A DNA stretch of 64,000 nt, from assembly GCA_003712125.1 (NCBI GenBank), contig RHLF01000002.1:62001-126000 (forward strand), read 5' to 3'. Below the pieces are notes generated by a model, which saw only the letters and a list, made by a program, of their open reading frames with translations, made no database searches and was not told where the DNA came from. Positions 46,883-55,697 of this stretch are shown here, piece by piece. The stretch comes from Allomuricauda sp. (GTDB taxonomy: Bacteria > Bacteroidota > Bacteroidia > Flavobacteriales > Flavobacteriaceae). The translations under genes were made by a program, and so were the position numbers. The first letter of the stretch is position 1, and each line of letters starts with the position of its first letter.

Positions 46883-48418
46883 ATGAGCAATTTTCTTTTT
46901 GCTGCTGCCGAAAACGATGCCATTCCAAATTGTAAGGCAGGAGGGATGGGTGACGTGGTTCGGGATGTTCCCCGTCAAATTTCTGAAAGAGGTGATAAAA
47001 CACATGTGGTGGTTCCTTCGTACAACCGATTGCACCGAGGAGGTCGATTGAAGGCCACACTCCATTTTGAACTAAGGGGTATGGGGTATGAAGCTGAGCT
47101 TTATGAGGTTGCCCCGAAAAAAGAATTTAAGAATATTCAGCATTATGTAATTCACCATCCTGAAATTGAGGCAGGAGGCATTGCCCATATTTATCACGAT
47201 GACCCTGAAGAGCCTTTTTATACCGATTTCATCAAATATGTTATTTTTTGCACGGCGGTTGCCGAAGCAGTAAAACAGGGGGCATTCGGTAAACTCGATG
47301 TGATTCATTTACATGACTGGCATTCGAGCCTCTTATTGTTTTTGAGGGAATACCACCGAGATTATACAAGTCTTAAGAAAATAAGATTCGTTTACAGCAT
47401 TCATAACTTGGCCATTCAAGGTATTCGACCCTTCGAGAATAATTACTCATCGGTGAAGAATTGGTACCCCAATGTACCCTATGATGAAAAAGGACTGCAA
47501 GATTACAGGTATACAGACTGTATTAACCTTATGGCTGTCGGAATTCGTCTTGCTGATTCGGTACACACGGTATCTCCTTCTTATAAAAAGGACGTAATGC
47601 TTCCCAGTTCACCGCCAGAGTTTATTGGAGGTGAAGGTCTTGAAGGTGATTTAAAACAGGCCAATAAAGAGGGTCGATTGATCGGTATTTTAAACGGCTG
47701 TAATTACAAGAACATCAATGTCGAGGCTCAGGGGCAGATTTATCGAAATACCGTTAAAGCCCTCTTCAACTGGTTGCAAGATGAAGACAAAAAATACAAG
47801 GCCGATTTTTTGGCACATACCGGTGAAAAGATCATGAAATATGTAGGCAATAGACCCAAATTTATTGTCTCGAGTATTGCGCGACTGACCGAACAAAAGT
47901 TTTACTTCTTCAAAAAATCTCCAGAAGCATTCGTTGAGATTCTCAAAAAGCTAAATAAGGTTGAGGGTATTTTTATGTTGTTGGGTACGGGAGCGCCTGA
48001 ATATGAAGAGCTGTTCCGAAAAATAAGTTATGAAAACGAAAACTTCATTTTCACCAACGGGCAATCAGAAAGTTTGATTGATTCGATGTACTTAGAATGC
48101 GACCTATACTTTATGCCCAGTCTTTTTGAACCCTGCGGTATCAGTCAAATGTTGGCCATGCGAAATGGCAATCCTTGTTTGGTACATCATACCGGTGGAC
48201 TTATCGATACGGTCGACCATCTAAAAACAGGCTTCGCCTTTGACGGGAAAACCTATGATGAGAAAATAACAAATATGCTGAAGGCTTTTGATGTGGCTTT
48301 GGACATTTATCAGAACGATAAACCACAATGGAAAAAAATTCAAGCAGCTGCCAAAAGAAAACGTTTCACCTGGGAAAAATCAGTGGACAAGTACTATGAA
48401 CAATTGTACCTGATTTAA
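46883..48418 (+). CDS. Glycogen/starch synthase-type glycosyltransferase (GT5)
   Basis: 511 residues with two Rossmann-like halves of a GT-B fold. The N-terminal donor loop is KAGGMGDVV (Lys18), and the next block HLHDWHSSLL contains the conserved His of the GT5 catalytic domain. The C-terminal half has IARLTEQKF, a glutamate motif in FEPCGISQMLAMRNG and HHTGGLIDTV, all as in glycogen synthase. It should extend alpha-1,4-glucan from ADP- or UDP-glucose, in the cytosol. No other glycogen genes lie nearby, and terminators separate it from eno, so its presence here is not explained by an operon. Confidence 0.85.
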   Translation: MSNFLFAAAENDAIPNCKAGGMGDVVRDVPRQISERGDKTHVVVPSYNRLHRGGRLKATLHFELRGMGYEAELYEVAPKKEFKNIQHYVIHHPEIEAGGIAHIYHDDPEEPFYTDFIKYVIFCTAVAEAVKQGAFGKLDVIHLHDWHSSLLLFLREYHRDYTSLKKIRFVYSIHNLAIQGIRPFENNYSSVKNWYPNVPYDEKGLQDYRYTDCINLMAVGIRLADSVHTVSPSYKKDVMLPSSPPEFIGGEGLEGDLKQANKEGRLIGILNGCNYKNINVEAQGQIYRNTVKALFNWLQDEDKKYKADFLAHTGEKIMKYVGNRPKFIVSSIARLTEQKFYFFKKSPEAFVEILKKLNKVEGIFMLLGTGAPEYEELFRKISYENENFIFTNGQSESLIDSMYLECDLYFMPSLFEPCGISQMLAMRNGNPCLVHHTGGLIDTVDHLKTGFAFDGKTYDEKITNMLKAFDVALDIYQNDKPQWKKIQAAAKRKRFTWEKSVDKYYEQLYLI

Positions 48419-48536
48419 GATTTACAAAGAGGGTTGAAAATTGTTAAGAATAATTCAAATTTGATTGTTTGAATTGTTAAAGCCTTGGCTTTTTCGTAAA
48501 TTTATCATCTTTTCCAAATACTAGTAAAATACATAC

Positions 48537-49820
48537 ATGTCGAACAGCGCTACAATAGAATTTGAAGGCAAAAAATATGAGTTTCCGGTAATAAAAGGAA
48601 CAGAGAATGAACTGGCAATTGATATAAAAGCCCTGCGCGGAACATCGGGTATCGTCACGATTGACCCTGGATATAAAAACACGGGTTCCTGTGAGAGCGC
48701 CATTACATTTTTAGATGGTGAGAAAGGAATTTTGCGTTATCGGGGGTATTCGATAGAAGATTTGGCGGAAAAAGCTGATTTTCTAGAGGTCGCTTACCTA
48801 CTCATCTTCGGAGAGCTTCCAAATAAGGAGCAGCTTGCCAAATTTGACCAAGATATCAAGGCTGAATCGCATGTAGATGAAGAGATGAAAAAGATTTTGG
48901 ATGGCTTTCCAAAGTCGGCGCATCCGATGGGGGTACTTTCTTCCCTGACCAGTGCTTTGGTGGCCTTTAATCCATCTTCTGTTGATGTATCCTCGGAAGA
49001 GGCCATGTACAATTCGATCGTACGCATATTGGCCAAATTTCCAGTATTGGTTGCATGGACCATGCGGAAAAAAATGGGACTTCCCCTAGATTATGGAGAC
49101 GATTCATTGGGTTATGTAGAGAACATTCATAAAATGATGTTCAAACGGCCTAACAAAGAATATCAAAAAGATAAAATTGCCATTGATGCCCTAGATAAGT
49201 TATTGATTTTGCATGCCGACCACGAGCAAAATTGTTCTACTTCGACAGTTCGTATTGTAGGATCGTCACATGCAGGTCTTTTTGCTTCTTTGTCAGCAGG
49301 TATATCTGCACTTTGGGGCCCCTTACATGGTGGTGCAAACCAAGCGGTTCTCGAGATGCTTCGTGCGATTGAGGAAGACGGTGGAGACACCAAAAAATAT
49401 ATGGCCAAGGCCAAGGACAAAAGCGATCCATTTAGACTCATGGGCTTTGGTCACAGGGTGTATAAAAACTTTGACCCCAGGGCACGAATCATCAAAAAGT
49501 CTGCGGATGAGGTGTTGGGTGCCTTAGGTATAGAAGATCCCATTTTGGAAATCGCCAAAGGATTGGAAAAAGAAGCTTTGGAAGATCAATACTTTGTTGA
49601 TCGAAAACTATATCCCAATGTAGATTTTTATTCCGGAATTATTTATCGGGCTCTAGGAATTCCCGTGGATATGTTCACGGTAATGTTCGCTTTGGGCCGG
49701 CTTCCGGGTTGGATTGCGCAATGGCGTGAAATGCGCCTGCGCAAGGAGCCAATTGGACGTCCGAGACAGATTTATATTGGGGAGAACTATCGCGATTTTG
49801 TGGCCCTCAAAAAACGTTAA
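48537..49820 (+). CDS. gltA: Citrate synthase
   Basis: 427 residues. The catalytic triad is in place: His264 in GPLHGGAN, His306 in FGHRVYKNFDPR and Asp363 in VDFYSG. The N-terminal small beta domain (TIEFEGKKYEFPVI) and total length are those of the hexameric, NADH-sensitive type II enzymes. Condenses acetyl-CoA with oxaloacetate at entry to the TCA cycle. It has its own terminator. Confidence 0.96.
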   Translation: MSNSATIEFEGKKYEFPVIKGTENELAIDIKALRGTSGIVTIDPGYKNTGSCESAITFLDGEKGILRYRGYSIEDLAEKADFLEVAYLLIFGELPNKEQLAKFDQDIKAESHVDEEMKKILDGFPKSAHPMGVLSSLTSALVAFNPSSVDVSSEEAMYNSIVRILAKFPVLVAWTMRKKMGLPLDYGDDSLGYVENIHKMMFKRPNKEYQKDKIAIDALDKLLILHADHEQNCSTSTVRIVGSSHAGLFASLSAGISALWGPLHGGANQAVLEMLRAIEEDGGDTKKYMAKAKDKSDPFRLMGFGHRVYKNFDPRARIIKKSADEVLGALGIEDPILEIAKGLEKEALEDQYFVDRKLYPNVDFYSGIIYRALGIPVDMFTVMFALGRLPGWIAQWREMRLRKEPIGRPRQIYIGENYRDFVALKKR

Positions 49821-49842
49821 TTAAAGAATTTGATATAAGTTG

Positions 49843-49873
49843 AAAGTCCGTCTTCTAGTTGGCGGACTTTTTT
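49843..49873 (+). terminator. Terminator of gltA
   Basis: 8-bp stem AAAGTCCG/CGGACTTT (49843-49850 and 49863-49870) with a 12-nt loop and a T-run to 49873. Confidence 0.75.
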
Positions 49874-49890
49874 AATGCCAAACCCATACA

Positions 49891-50805
49891 ATGCTAAAGT
49901 TAAATGTCATAGACGAAACCGCCCCTTTGAAAGCTGTGGTGCTGGGTACAGCAGAAAGCTGCGGACCAATCCCAAAACCTGAGGAGGCCTATGATCCAAA
50001 GTCGCTAGAGCATATTTTAGCAGGCACCTACCCGAAGGAAGCCGATATGACGAAAGAAATGGAGGCGTTTGCAGCAGTTTTTGAAAAACATGGTGTAACG
50101 GTATTCCGACCTTCCGTTTTGGTAAATTGTAACCAGATTTTTTCTAGAGACATTGCCTTTGTTATCGAGGATCGACTATTTCATGCCAATATTCTTCCCG
50201 ATCGGGAAAAGGAATTTCAGGCCATTCAGCACGTAGTCGATCAAATAGACCCAAGCAAAGTGGTCTATCCACCAGAAGAAGTACATATAGAAGGAGGCGA
50301 TGTCATGCCCTGGCACAATTATATTTTTGTGGGCACCTATACAGGGGCCGATTATCCAGACTTTATTACAGCGCGTACAAATAAAGCGGCGGTGGAGTTT
50401 TTACAAGAACAGTTTCCGCATAAGACGGTTAAGGCTTTCGAATTGAGAAAATCCAATACCAAGGCCAAAGAAAATGCATTGCATTTGGATTGTTGTTTTC
50501 AACCTGTTGGAAAAGACAAAGCCATTATTCATAAAAACGGCTTTTTGGTTGAGGAAGAATACCAATGGTTAATTGATTTTTTTGGTCAGGAAAATGTTTT
50601 TGAAATTAACGCTGACGAAATGTACCAAATGTTCAGTAATGTCTTTTCTATCTCGCCAGAGGTGGTTGTATCCGAACAAGGATTCACACGGTTGAACAAT
50701 TGGCTGCGTGACCAAGGCTTTACCGTTGAAGAAATCCCATATGCCGAGATAGCCAAGCAGGAGGGCTTGCTCAGGTGCAGCACCTTACCGTTGGTTCGCG
50801 CCTAG
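49891..50805 (+). CDS. Pentein-fold hydrolase, DDAH/amidinotransferase type
   Basis: 304 residues of the guanidino-group modifying (pentein) superfamily. Visible catalytic elements: SRDIAFVI with the conserved Asp, EEVHIEGGDV with the Glu-Gly-Gly-Asp segment, His198 in ALHLDCCF and the nucleophile Cys296 in LLRCSTLPLVR. This set fits dimethylarginine dimethylaminohydrolase or an arginine deiminase-like hydrolase; an amidinotransferase is also possible. Cytosolic. A second pentein hydrolase lies 0.9 kb downstream on the same strand, suggesting linked arginine/citrulline catabolism. Confidence 0.82.
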   Translation: MLKLNVIDETAPLKAVVLGTAESCGPIPKPEEAYDPKSLEHILAGTYPKEADMTKEMEAFAAVFEKHGVTVFRPSVLVNCNQIFSRDIAFVIEDRLFHANILPDREKEFQAIQHVVDQIDPSKVVYPPEEVHIEGGDVMPWHNYIFVGTYTGADYPDFITARTNKAAVEFLQEQFPHKTVKAFELRKSNTKAKENALHLDCCFQPVGKDKAIIHKNGFLVEEEYQWLIDFFGQENVFEINADEMYQMFSNVFSISPEVVVSEQGFTRLNNWLRDQGFTVEEIPYAEIAKQEGLLRCSTLPLVRA

Positions 50806-50825
50806 TAGCGGCCGCTGGGCTATCC

Positions 50826-51269
50826 TTAAGATTGCTGAAGCTTGTGTAGCGATTTTCTATATTGCTGATAGAAAAAATAGGGCACCACACTGACCGAGAA
50901 AAGAAACAGCCCTCCCATCGCAATTAATCCCGAAACTTCCCTGTCCAAGATTTGACCGGTATAGAGGGCGATAGCCATAATAATTTCGAGTACACTTACA
51001 TAACCTAGGATAAATACAATTTTACGTATCATGGTATTTCTATTTATGGTTAATAAATAATTCAAATCATTTTCAATGGTTTTAAATCCATTGGGTGCGA
51101 TGCGCTCCTTTGCCATTTCAATAGCCTCATCGAAGGGAACCCCATCGTTCAAGTATTCCTCAATAACACAGCCCATATGATCTATTAGATCGTCTTGCAG
51201 CGGAATTCGTACTACACCGGCTTCAAGCAGCTGGCCTTTAATGATGTTTAGTTGCTGAGTGTTGATCAT
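50826..51269 (-). CDS. HAAS-like membrane partner of PadR
   Basis: 147 residues: a cytosolic N-terminal helical domain (LDDLIDHMGCVIEEYL-like, PFDEAIEMAKERI) resembling the HAAS/permease-prefix signalling domain, then two predicted membrane helices at about residues 83-104 and 112-134. Proteins of this kind are often coded just after a PadR regulator, where they are thought to modulate it or be its target. Its start overlaps the PadR stop by 4 bp, so the two are translationally coupled. Exact function unknown. Confidence 0.65.
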   Translation of the reverse strand: MINTQQLNIIKGQLLEAGVVRIPLQDDLIDHMGCVIEEYLNDGVPFDEAIEMAKERIAPNGFKTIENDLNYLLTINRNTMIRKIVFILGYVSVLEIIMAIALYTGQILDREVSGLIAMGGLFLFSVSVVPYFFYQQYRKSLHKLQQS

Positions 51270-51607
51270 GTCGGTAAGGTTATTTTAGGACCAAATAAGG
51301 TCTGTAAGGTGTCTGAAAAGGCCAAAAGCTCGTTCATGGCAGGAACCACTTGTTTTTTTCCATTGGCGGTCAGGCTGTAGTACTTTCGAATTCGATTGCC
51401 AACCCGCGCCGATTCCACAGAAAGGTGCCCTTCCTTGGTTAGGGTATGAAGTGCCGGATATAAGGAACCCTCCTTAACCAATATTTTGTCGTCGGACAGC
51501 TTTTTTATTGTCTGAGCGATTTCATATCCATACATGCGATCATTTTCTGAAAGGAGCTTCAGAATGATGGGTTTTAAAATGCCTTTTAATAGTTCTCTTG
51601 AATACAT
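51266..51607 (-). CDS. PadR-family transcriptional regulator
   Basis: 113 residues with a winged helix-turn-helix: LKPIILKLLSENDRMYGYEI at the start, ILVKEGSLYPALHTLTKEGH in the recognition region, RKYYSLTANGKKQV as the wing, and a short C-terminal dimerisation helix. PadR proteins are usually repressors of their own operon. The ATG at 51607 is chosen since the fold begins there; the frame is open to 51640. A perfect inverted repeat overlaps its promoter. Confidence 0.9.
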   Translation of the reverse strand: MYSRELLKGILKPIILKLLSENDRMYGYEIAQTIKKLSDDKILVKEGSLYPALHTLTKEGHLSVESARVGNRIRKYYSLTANGKKQVVPAMNELLAFSDTLQTLFGPKITLPT

Positions 51608-51611
51608 AGGA

Positions 51612-51637
51612 CAAATATACATCAAATTATGATGTAT
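51612..51637 (-). promoter_or_regulatory. PadR promoter with overlapping palindromic operator
   Basis: On the minus strand TATATTTG (51612-51619) is an exact -7 box. Overlapping it is the inverted repeat ATACATCA-N5-TGATGTAT (51617-51624 and 51630-51637), 8 bp per arm, perfect. The position and the ACAT/ATGT arms suit a PadR-type autoregulatory site. A further ATGTATAT half-site lies at 51647-51654. Confidence 0.6.
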
Positions 51638-51707
51638 CAAAATAAAATGTATATTATTTTTCGAAATTTATCTCGTTTAGAGGTATAATCAACTTTTTCA
51701 AAATCAT

Positions 51708-51715
51708 TAATTTCG
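51708..51715 (+). promoter_or_regulatory. Candidate -7 box for ctlX
   Basis: TAATTTCG, one mismatch from TAnnTTTG, 23 nt before the ctlX ATG. Weak evidence alone, but the same TTCG variant occurs before eno. Confidence 0.3.
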
Positions 51716-51738
51716 CTGGTATAAATTGATAGTGTCGA

Positions 51739-52668
51739 ATGGGTCAAATTACCAACACCATTTTAATGGTTCGTCCAGCCACATTTCGTTCCAATGAAGA
51801 GACGGCCGTAAACAATTATTACCAAAAATCTGGGGGTAATCACCAAGATTTGTTACAAAATGCCCAAGCTGAGTTTGATGCCTTTGTACAAAAACTCCAA
51901 GCCAAATCGGTCAATGTAATTGTGGTTGATGGGGTAGTGGATGATGATACACCAGATGCACACTTCCCTAATAACTGGGTATCGTTTCATGCTGATGGCA
52001 CCGTGGTTTTGTACCCCATGTTTGCTGAGAATAGAAGACGCGAAAGAAGGGAAGAAATTTTGAATGTTCTCGAAGAAAAAGGCTTTCGTATTGATTCTAT
52101 TGTCGACTATACAGCAGCTGAGAATGATGGGTTCTTTTTGGAAGGCACCGGAAGTATTCTTATGGACCGTGTTAATAAAAAGGCCTATTGTGCTATTTCC
52201 CCGAGAGCCGATGAAGAATTGTTTATTGAGTTTTGCGAAGATTTTGAATACACTCCGATAGTATTTACGGCAAATCAATCTGTGGAAAAAGAACGATTGC
52301 CCATTTATCATACCAATGTTATGATGGCTTTGGGCGAAGACTTTGCGGTTATTTGTTTAGACAGTATAGACGACCAAAAGGAACGCAAAAATGTACTAGA
52401 TCATTTAAAGGAAGACGGAAAGGAAATCATATCGATTAGTGAAACCCAAGTTGCGCATTTTGCGGGCAATATGCTCCAGGTGATTGGCGCAAATGAGGAA
52501 CGACTCATGGTAATGAGCTCCGACGCCTACAATAGTTTGACATCAAATCAATTAAAGGCAATTGAAAAACGTTGCCAGGTCGTTCATAGTGATATTGAAC
52601 TCATAGAAACCTGTGGTGGAGGTTCGGCACGTTGTATGATGGCCGAGGTGTTTTTGCCAAAAGCCTAA
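51739..52668 (+). CDS. ctlX: Citrulline utilisation hydrolase CtlX (pentein fold)
   Basis: 309 residues of the pentein superfamily: LMVRPATFRSNEET at the start, the substrate loop HFPNNWVSFH, EGTGSILMDR, His191 in PIYHTNVMMALG and the nucleophile Cys299 in GGGSARCMMAEVF. These match the CtlX group, which hydrolyses citrulline-type ureido compounds. Cytosolic. Paired with the DDAH-like gene upstream, though the PadR pair on the other strand lies between. Its TAA interlocks with the TAG of the DUF5686 gene (52665-52668). Confidence 0.85.
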   Translation: MGQITNTILMVRPATFRSNEETAVNNYYQKSGGNHQDLLQNAQAEFDAFVQKLQAKSVNVIVVDGVVDDDTPDAHFPNNWVSFHADGTVVLYPMFAENRRRERREEILNVLEEKGFRIDSIVDYTAAENDGFFLEGTGSILMDRVNKKAYCAISPRADEELFIEFCEDFEYTPIVFTANQSVEKERLPIYHTNVMMALGEDFAVICLDSIDDQKERKNVLDHLKEDGKEIISISETQVAHFAGNMLQVIGANEERLMVMSSDAYNSLTSNQLKAIEKRCQVVHSDIELIETCGGGSARCMMAEVFLPKA

Positions 52669-54179
52669 TTTTCCGCAGTTACCGTAAACTCTTTAATGGC
52701 CTGATTGGGTTCCATAATATTGTACCCATCCCAAAACTCAGGGTTGTACGCCGGCATGTAGGTTGCCTTTTTACTTTTGTCTTCTTTGTAATTTTCAAAA
52801 GTGGGTTGGTCGATTAGCGTGTTTTCAAAAACAACCAGTTCCCATTTGTTGGTGTTTGCCATTCGAAAATCAATGTTGAGCCGTAGTTCATTCTGCTTGC
52901 GCCGTCCCTTTACATTTTTGTTCTTTTCGATAACATCTAAGGGCCGGTCCATTCGAAACCAACGGCCAAAATTGAAGTCAGCAAATTTCAAATCATATTT
53001 GCCATTTGACAATTTTGCGAACTGCATACTCCCTTTATACAGGGTCTCACGATAGTAAATGCCCAGTAGGCGAAAATTTCTAAGGTTTTTCACATTTTCA
53101 AAATCAATGCGCATTACCCCAAAATCTTCAATATTGATGAATAATCGGCCTTTAAAGTCGGCCTTTCCTTTGGGTTCGAAATCAACCACATAAACCCCGG
53201 TTTCATCAATTTCGGCATAGCCCGCCAGTTCAAATTCATACCGGCGTGTTTTGTCAATGAGATCAAGTTTGGTATCCTCTTGGTAAAAGACCTCACCCAA
53301 TAGCTCATCAAAAATGTGTTTTTGGCCATCTACCAATCCTGAAATCGTATCATTTTTGATTTCTTCCTTGATTGCCTCGGCATCTTCCGCTGTTGCGTTT
53401 TCTTCTTCTAGGTCTTCCAACATTTCTTCAACCTGCACTTTTTCGCTAAAAATTCCTGATTTGATCTTAAGGTAGGAATCAGGTTTTACATTCCTTTTGA
53501 ACATGGTTTCCATACGCTTGCCCAAGTCTTCAAAAGACCCAATGTTCTTTTTGTCATAAAGTTCCGCTGCCTTCAAGACATTGACCTTATAAGCACCCTT
53601 TGTTTTATAGAAATCGCCAAGGGTTTCCGTATAGTGACTCGAACTTCTAGGAATGGCCATGGCAATGCTATCAATTAATTCTTTGTTCAGCTCCTCTATA
53701 GTAGATTTTTCGAAACCAAAATCCACTTTTTGAATGTTGCCAAAAATCGATTGTCTTAAGAAATAACGTTGCTTGATAGGCTGTTTGTTGATGTTTTCGG
53801 GAAGGCGTTCCTTCATTTTTTCAATAATGGCATCAACCCCTAGTTCCTTATCAAAGAGATAAACCCCACTCAGCTCAATGGCCCTTGGTTTCAAATAAAT
53901 CACACTGTCCCGCAATTGTGCTAAACTAAAACCTGTCTTCGAATAGCCCATGCTTGAGATAAAAACCGAATCCAGCATTTGTTCACCTTCCTCGAGGTAA
54001 AAACTAAAAGTACCTTCCTCATTGGTTATGACCCCTCTGTTTTCGCCATATTGAATGGTTGCATAGGGAATTGGCTTTTTAGTTTTGCCATCAAGTAACT
54101 TTGAACTTATGGCTTGGGCTGATGTCACCGAGGTAAGCATCATGAAAACCATACTAAGGGTATAATGTAATCGACTCAT
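52665..54179 (-). CDS. DUF5686-type outer-envelope protein with carboxypeptidase-regulatory-like domain
   Basis: 504 residues. Signal peptide MSRLHYTLSMVFMMLTSVTSAQA, then a carboxypeptidase-regulatory-like beta-sandwich (LLDGKTKKPIPYATIQYGEN, GVITNEEGTFSFYL), and a long C-terminal domain resembling DUF5686 (FLRQSIFGNIQKVDFGF, FKGRLFINIEDFGVMRIDFE). Members occur widely in Bacteroidota envelopes with no known activity. An acidic coiled stretch (EEMLEDLEEENATAEDAEAI) lies in the middle. The start at 54179 is set by the signal peptide. It is the last gene of the minus-strand run from 56635. Confidence 0.75.
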   Translation of the reverse strand: MSRLHYTLSMVFMMLTSVTSAQAISSKLLDGKTKKPIPYATIQYGENRGVITNEEGTFSFYLEEGEQMLDSVFISSMGYSKTGFSLAQLRDSVIYLKPRAIELSGVYLFDKELGVDAIIEKMKERLPENINKQPIKQRYFLRQSIFGNIQKVDFGFEKSTIEELNKELIDSIAMAIPRSSSHYTETLGDFYKTKGAYKVNVLKAAELYDKKNIGSFEDLGKRMETMFKRNVKPDSYLKIKSGIFSEKVQVEEMLEDLEEENATAEDAEAIKEEIKNDTISGLVDGQKHIFDELLGEVFYQEDTKLDLIDKTRRYEFELAGYAEIDETGVYVVDFEPKGKADFKGRLFINIEDFGVMRIDFENVKNLRNFRLLGIYYRETLYKGSMQFAKLSNGKYDLKFADFNFGRWFRMDRPLDVIEKNKNVKGRRKQNELRLNIDFRMANTNKWELVVFENTLIDQPTFENYKEDKSKKATYMPAYNPEFWDGYNIMEPNQAIKEFTVTAEN

Positions 54180-54272
54180 ATAGGTTAGACGTATTTTGAT
54201 TGAAAATGGTTGTCTGTTATAGATGGGTTTGACGAATAATTGTGGAATTTGTTTCAAAACTCGAGCCAAAAA

Positions 54273-55697
54273 TCATGCTTTGGCAATATTTCTGATCATA
54301 CCCCCAAAAATGAAATAATGGAAGGGCAATACGCTATACCAATACAGTCTGCCTCTAAGGCCTTTGGGGCGAAATGTAGCGGTTTGGTGCAATACATTAT
54401 TTTCATCTATTTTAAATTCAAGCCAGGCTTCTCCTGGCAATCGCATTTCAGCAAATAACAAAAGGCGTTTCTTATGCTGGTCGGCTAAAAGTACGCGCCA
54501 AAAATCAAGTGCATCACCCGGAAATATTTTATCGGGGTGGGTGCGCCCCCTACGCAAACCAGGACCGCCATTGAGTTTATCTAAAAACCCCCTTATTTTC
54601 CAAAGCCAACTTCCGTAATACCAACCTGTTTCGCCCCCTATTTTCCAAATGTTGGCAAGTACTTTCTGGGCATTGTCCACCTGAATGCGTTGTTCGTCTT
54701 TCAACACCCCATATTTGGGTACCTGAATGTACTTTTCAAGGTTTTTGTTAAAACTTCCGCTGACCATGCTATCCTTCCAGCTGCTTATTACTAAATTCTG
54801 TTCAATTTTTCTGAACGCCATTTCAATGGCTTGTTTATAAGTGTAGGTTTGAATGCCCAGCAATTGTTGTAGCTCATTGTCCTTGGCCACAACTTCAATC
54901 TTCATACTGTCAACTAAATTTAAGGCTAGTTTGTACGAAGTCGATGTTACAAAATAGAGCCAATAGGAAGAAAGCTTTGGTGTCATAACCGGAACCGTGA
55001 CTATCCAATTTTTGAATCCACGAACTTCAGCATATTGATGCAACATTTCTTTGTAAGTAAGAACGTCAGGTCCTGCAATGTCAAAAGAGTGGTTGTACGT
55101 TTTTTCATGGCCCAAGACCCCCACCAAAAATTCGATGACATTGCGAATGGCAATGGGCTGTGATTTGGTCAACACCCATTTGGGTGTGATCATGAAAGGT
55201 AATTTTTCGCACAGATCACGAATAATTTCAAAGGAAGAACTGCCCGAACCTACAATAATGCCAGCTCTTAACACCGTAAGGCTAAAGCTGCCCTGATAAA
55301 GAATTTTCTCAACGTTCTTTCTTGACCACAGATGTTTTGAGAGATTTTTGTCATTCACGATACCGCTCAAATAAATGACCTGTTTGATATTGGTATGTTT
55401 GACATAGGCGTTAAAATTGTGCGCTGCCCTGGCTTCGAGTTCTCCAAAGTTGGCTGTATTCGCACTCATCAGATGTATTAAAAAATAAGCGGCATCGATT
55501 CCAACGGGTAATTTACGGGCATCCACCTCATTAAGAAAATCGATTTCGATGATTTGAACCCGCTGTTTTGTTTCGGCATCAATAGAGAAACGTGCTTTAT
55601 CCCGAACGGTGCAAATGACCTCATGGCCCAACGCAAGCAATTGCGGTAGCAAGCGCATGCCAATATATCCGTTAGCACCTGTTAACAAGATTTTCAT
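54273..55697 (-). CDS. NAD(P)-binding SDR/epimerase-like protein with DUF2867 domain
   Basis: 474 residues. The N-terminal atypical SDR domain starts with the Rossmann motif LLTGANGYIGMRLLPQL and has IKQVIYLSGIV. From about residue 320 a DUF2867 domain follows (GGETGWYYGSWLWKIRGFLD, GDALDFWRV, ATFRPKGLRGRLYWYS). This fused layout is common in Bacteroidota and actinobacteria; the reaction is unknown. It overlaps the DUF1648 gene by 4 bp, so it is translated from the same mRNA. Confidence 0.83.
   Translation of the reverse strand: MKILLTGANGYIGMRLLPQLLALGHEVICTVRDKARFSIDAETKQRVQIIEIDFLNEVDARKLPVGIDAAYFLIHLMSANTANFGELEARAAHNFNAYVKHTNIKQVIYLSGIVNDKNLSKHLWSRKNVEKILYQGSFSLTVLRAGIIVGSGSSSFEIIRDLCEKLPFMITPKWVLTKSQPIAIRNVIEFLVGVLGHEKTYNHSFDIAGPDVLTYKEMLHQYAEVRGFKNWIVTVPVMTPKLSSYWLYFVTSTSYKLALNLVDSMKIEVVAKDNELQQLLGIQTYTYKQAIEMAFRKIEQNLVISSWKDSMVSGSFNKNLEKYIQVPKYGVLKDEQRIQVDNAQKVLANIWKIGGETGWYYGSWLWKIRGFLDKLNGGPGLRRGRTHPDKIFPGDALDFWRVLLADQHKKRLLLFAEMRLPGEAWLEFKIDENNVLHQTATFRPKGLRGRLYWYSVLPFHYFIFGGMIRNIAKA

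Noticed and set aside
48478-48494. AAAGC/GCTTT hairpin after the GT5 synthase
   Set aside because: Five base pairs with a short T-run are too weak to call a terminator.
50807-50816. GC-rich palindrome AGCGGCCGCT between two convergent genes
   Set aside because: It has no loop to form a hairpin and no T-run; it lies in a 20-bp gap and is probably chance.
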